This document shows, one piece after another, positions 63,996 through 64,000 of a stretch of 64,000 bases of DNA. Source of the stretch: Siniperca chuatsi (taxonomy: Eukaryota > Chordata > Actinopteri > Centrarchiformes > Sinipercidae). A program made the translations under genes and the position numbers. Location: the NCBI RefSeq assembly GCF_020085105.1, contig NC_058052.1:11575233-11639232 (forward strand). Reading direction: 5' to 3'. Every line of letters starts with the position of its first letter. Positions within the stretch are counted from its first letter, which is position 1. A model generated the notes under the pieces. The model was given only the letters and a program-made list of their open reading frames with translations, ran no database searches and was not told the origin of the DNA.

Positions 63996-64000
63996 GTAAA

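Overview
The window is vertebrate nuclear DNA from a ray-finned fish, most likely a percomorph. The evidence is a set of spliced genes with GT/AG introns, some as short as about 72 bp, long (CA)n and (TA)n microsatellites, fish-type SINE and MITE copies, and one RTE-like LINE. The genes are tbxtb (Brachyury), prr18, sft2d1 and lhcgr. In human, TBXT, PRR18 and SFT2D1 lie together at 6q27 and PDE10A lies on the other side of TBXT, so most of the window is a conserved syntenic block. LHCGR is on another human chromosome, so its position here is a fish-specific junction or an old rearrangement.

Layout. 1-14.2 kb: no convincing gene. It holds microsatellites, a minisatellite, a SINE remnant and several perfect CREB sites; it may be intron 1 of a large minus-strand gene. 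14.17-15.4 kb: a CpG-rich stretch with a short minus-strand first coding exon; synteny suggests pde10a, but this is not proven. 20.2-23.6 kb: complete tbxtb, minus strand, 8 exons, with a TATA box, a CCAAT box and two perfect TCF/LEF sites upstream. 24.7-36.9 kb: a minus-strand gene of about 13 exons encoding a charged, partly coiled-coil protein that I do not recognise. 38.6-39.3 kb: single-exon prr18, minus strand. 42.4-53.35 kb: complete sft2d1, minus strand, 8 exons, a four-pass Golgi/endosome membrane protein. 53.86-56.99 kb: a nearly full-length but broken RTE-like LINE, minus strand, with target-site duplications. 59.5-64.0 kb: lhcgr, plus strand, exons 1-10; the seven-helix exon lies beyond the window end.

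The genes do not form a pathway. tbxtb is a mesoderm and notochord transcription factor, sft2d1 acts in vesicle transport, prr18 is uncharacterised, and lhcgr is a gonadal gonadotropin receptor. The less explained items are the unrecognised gene between tbxtb and prr18, the unassigned first exon at 14.2 kb with a nearby excess of perfect CRE sites, and a small plus-strand exon-like piece near 2.6 kb that resembles homeodomain helix 3.
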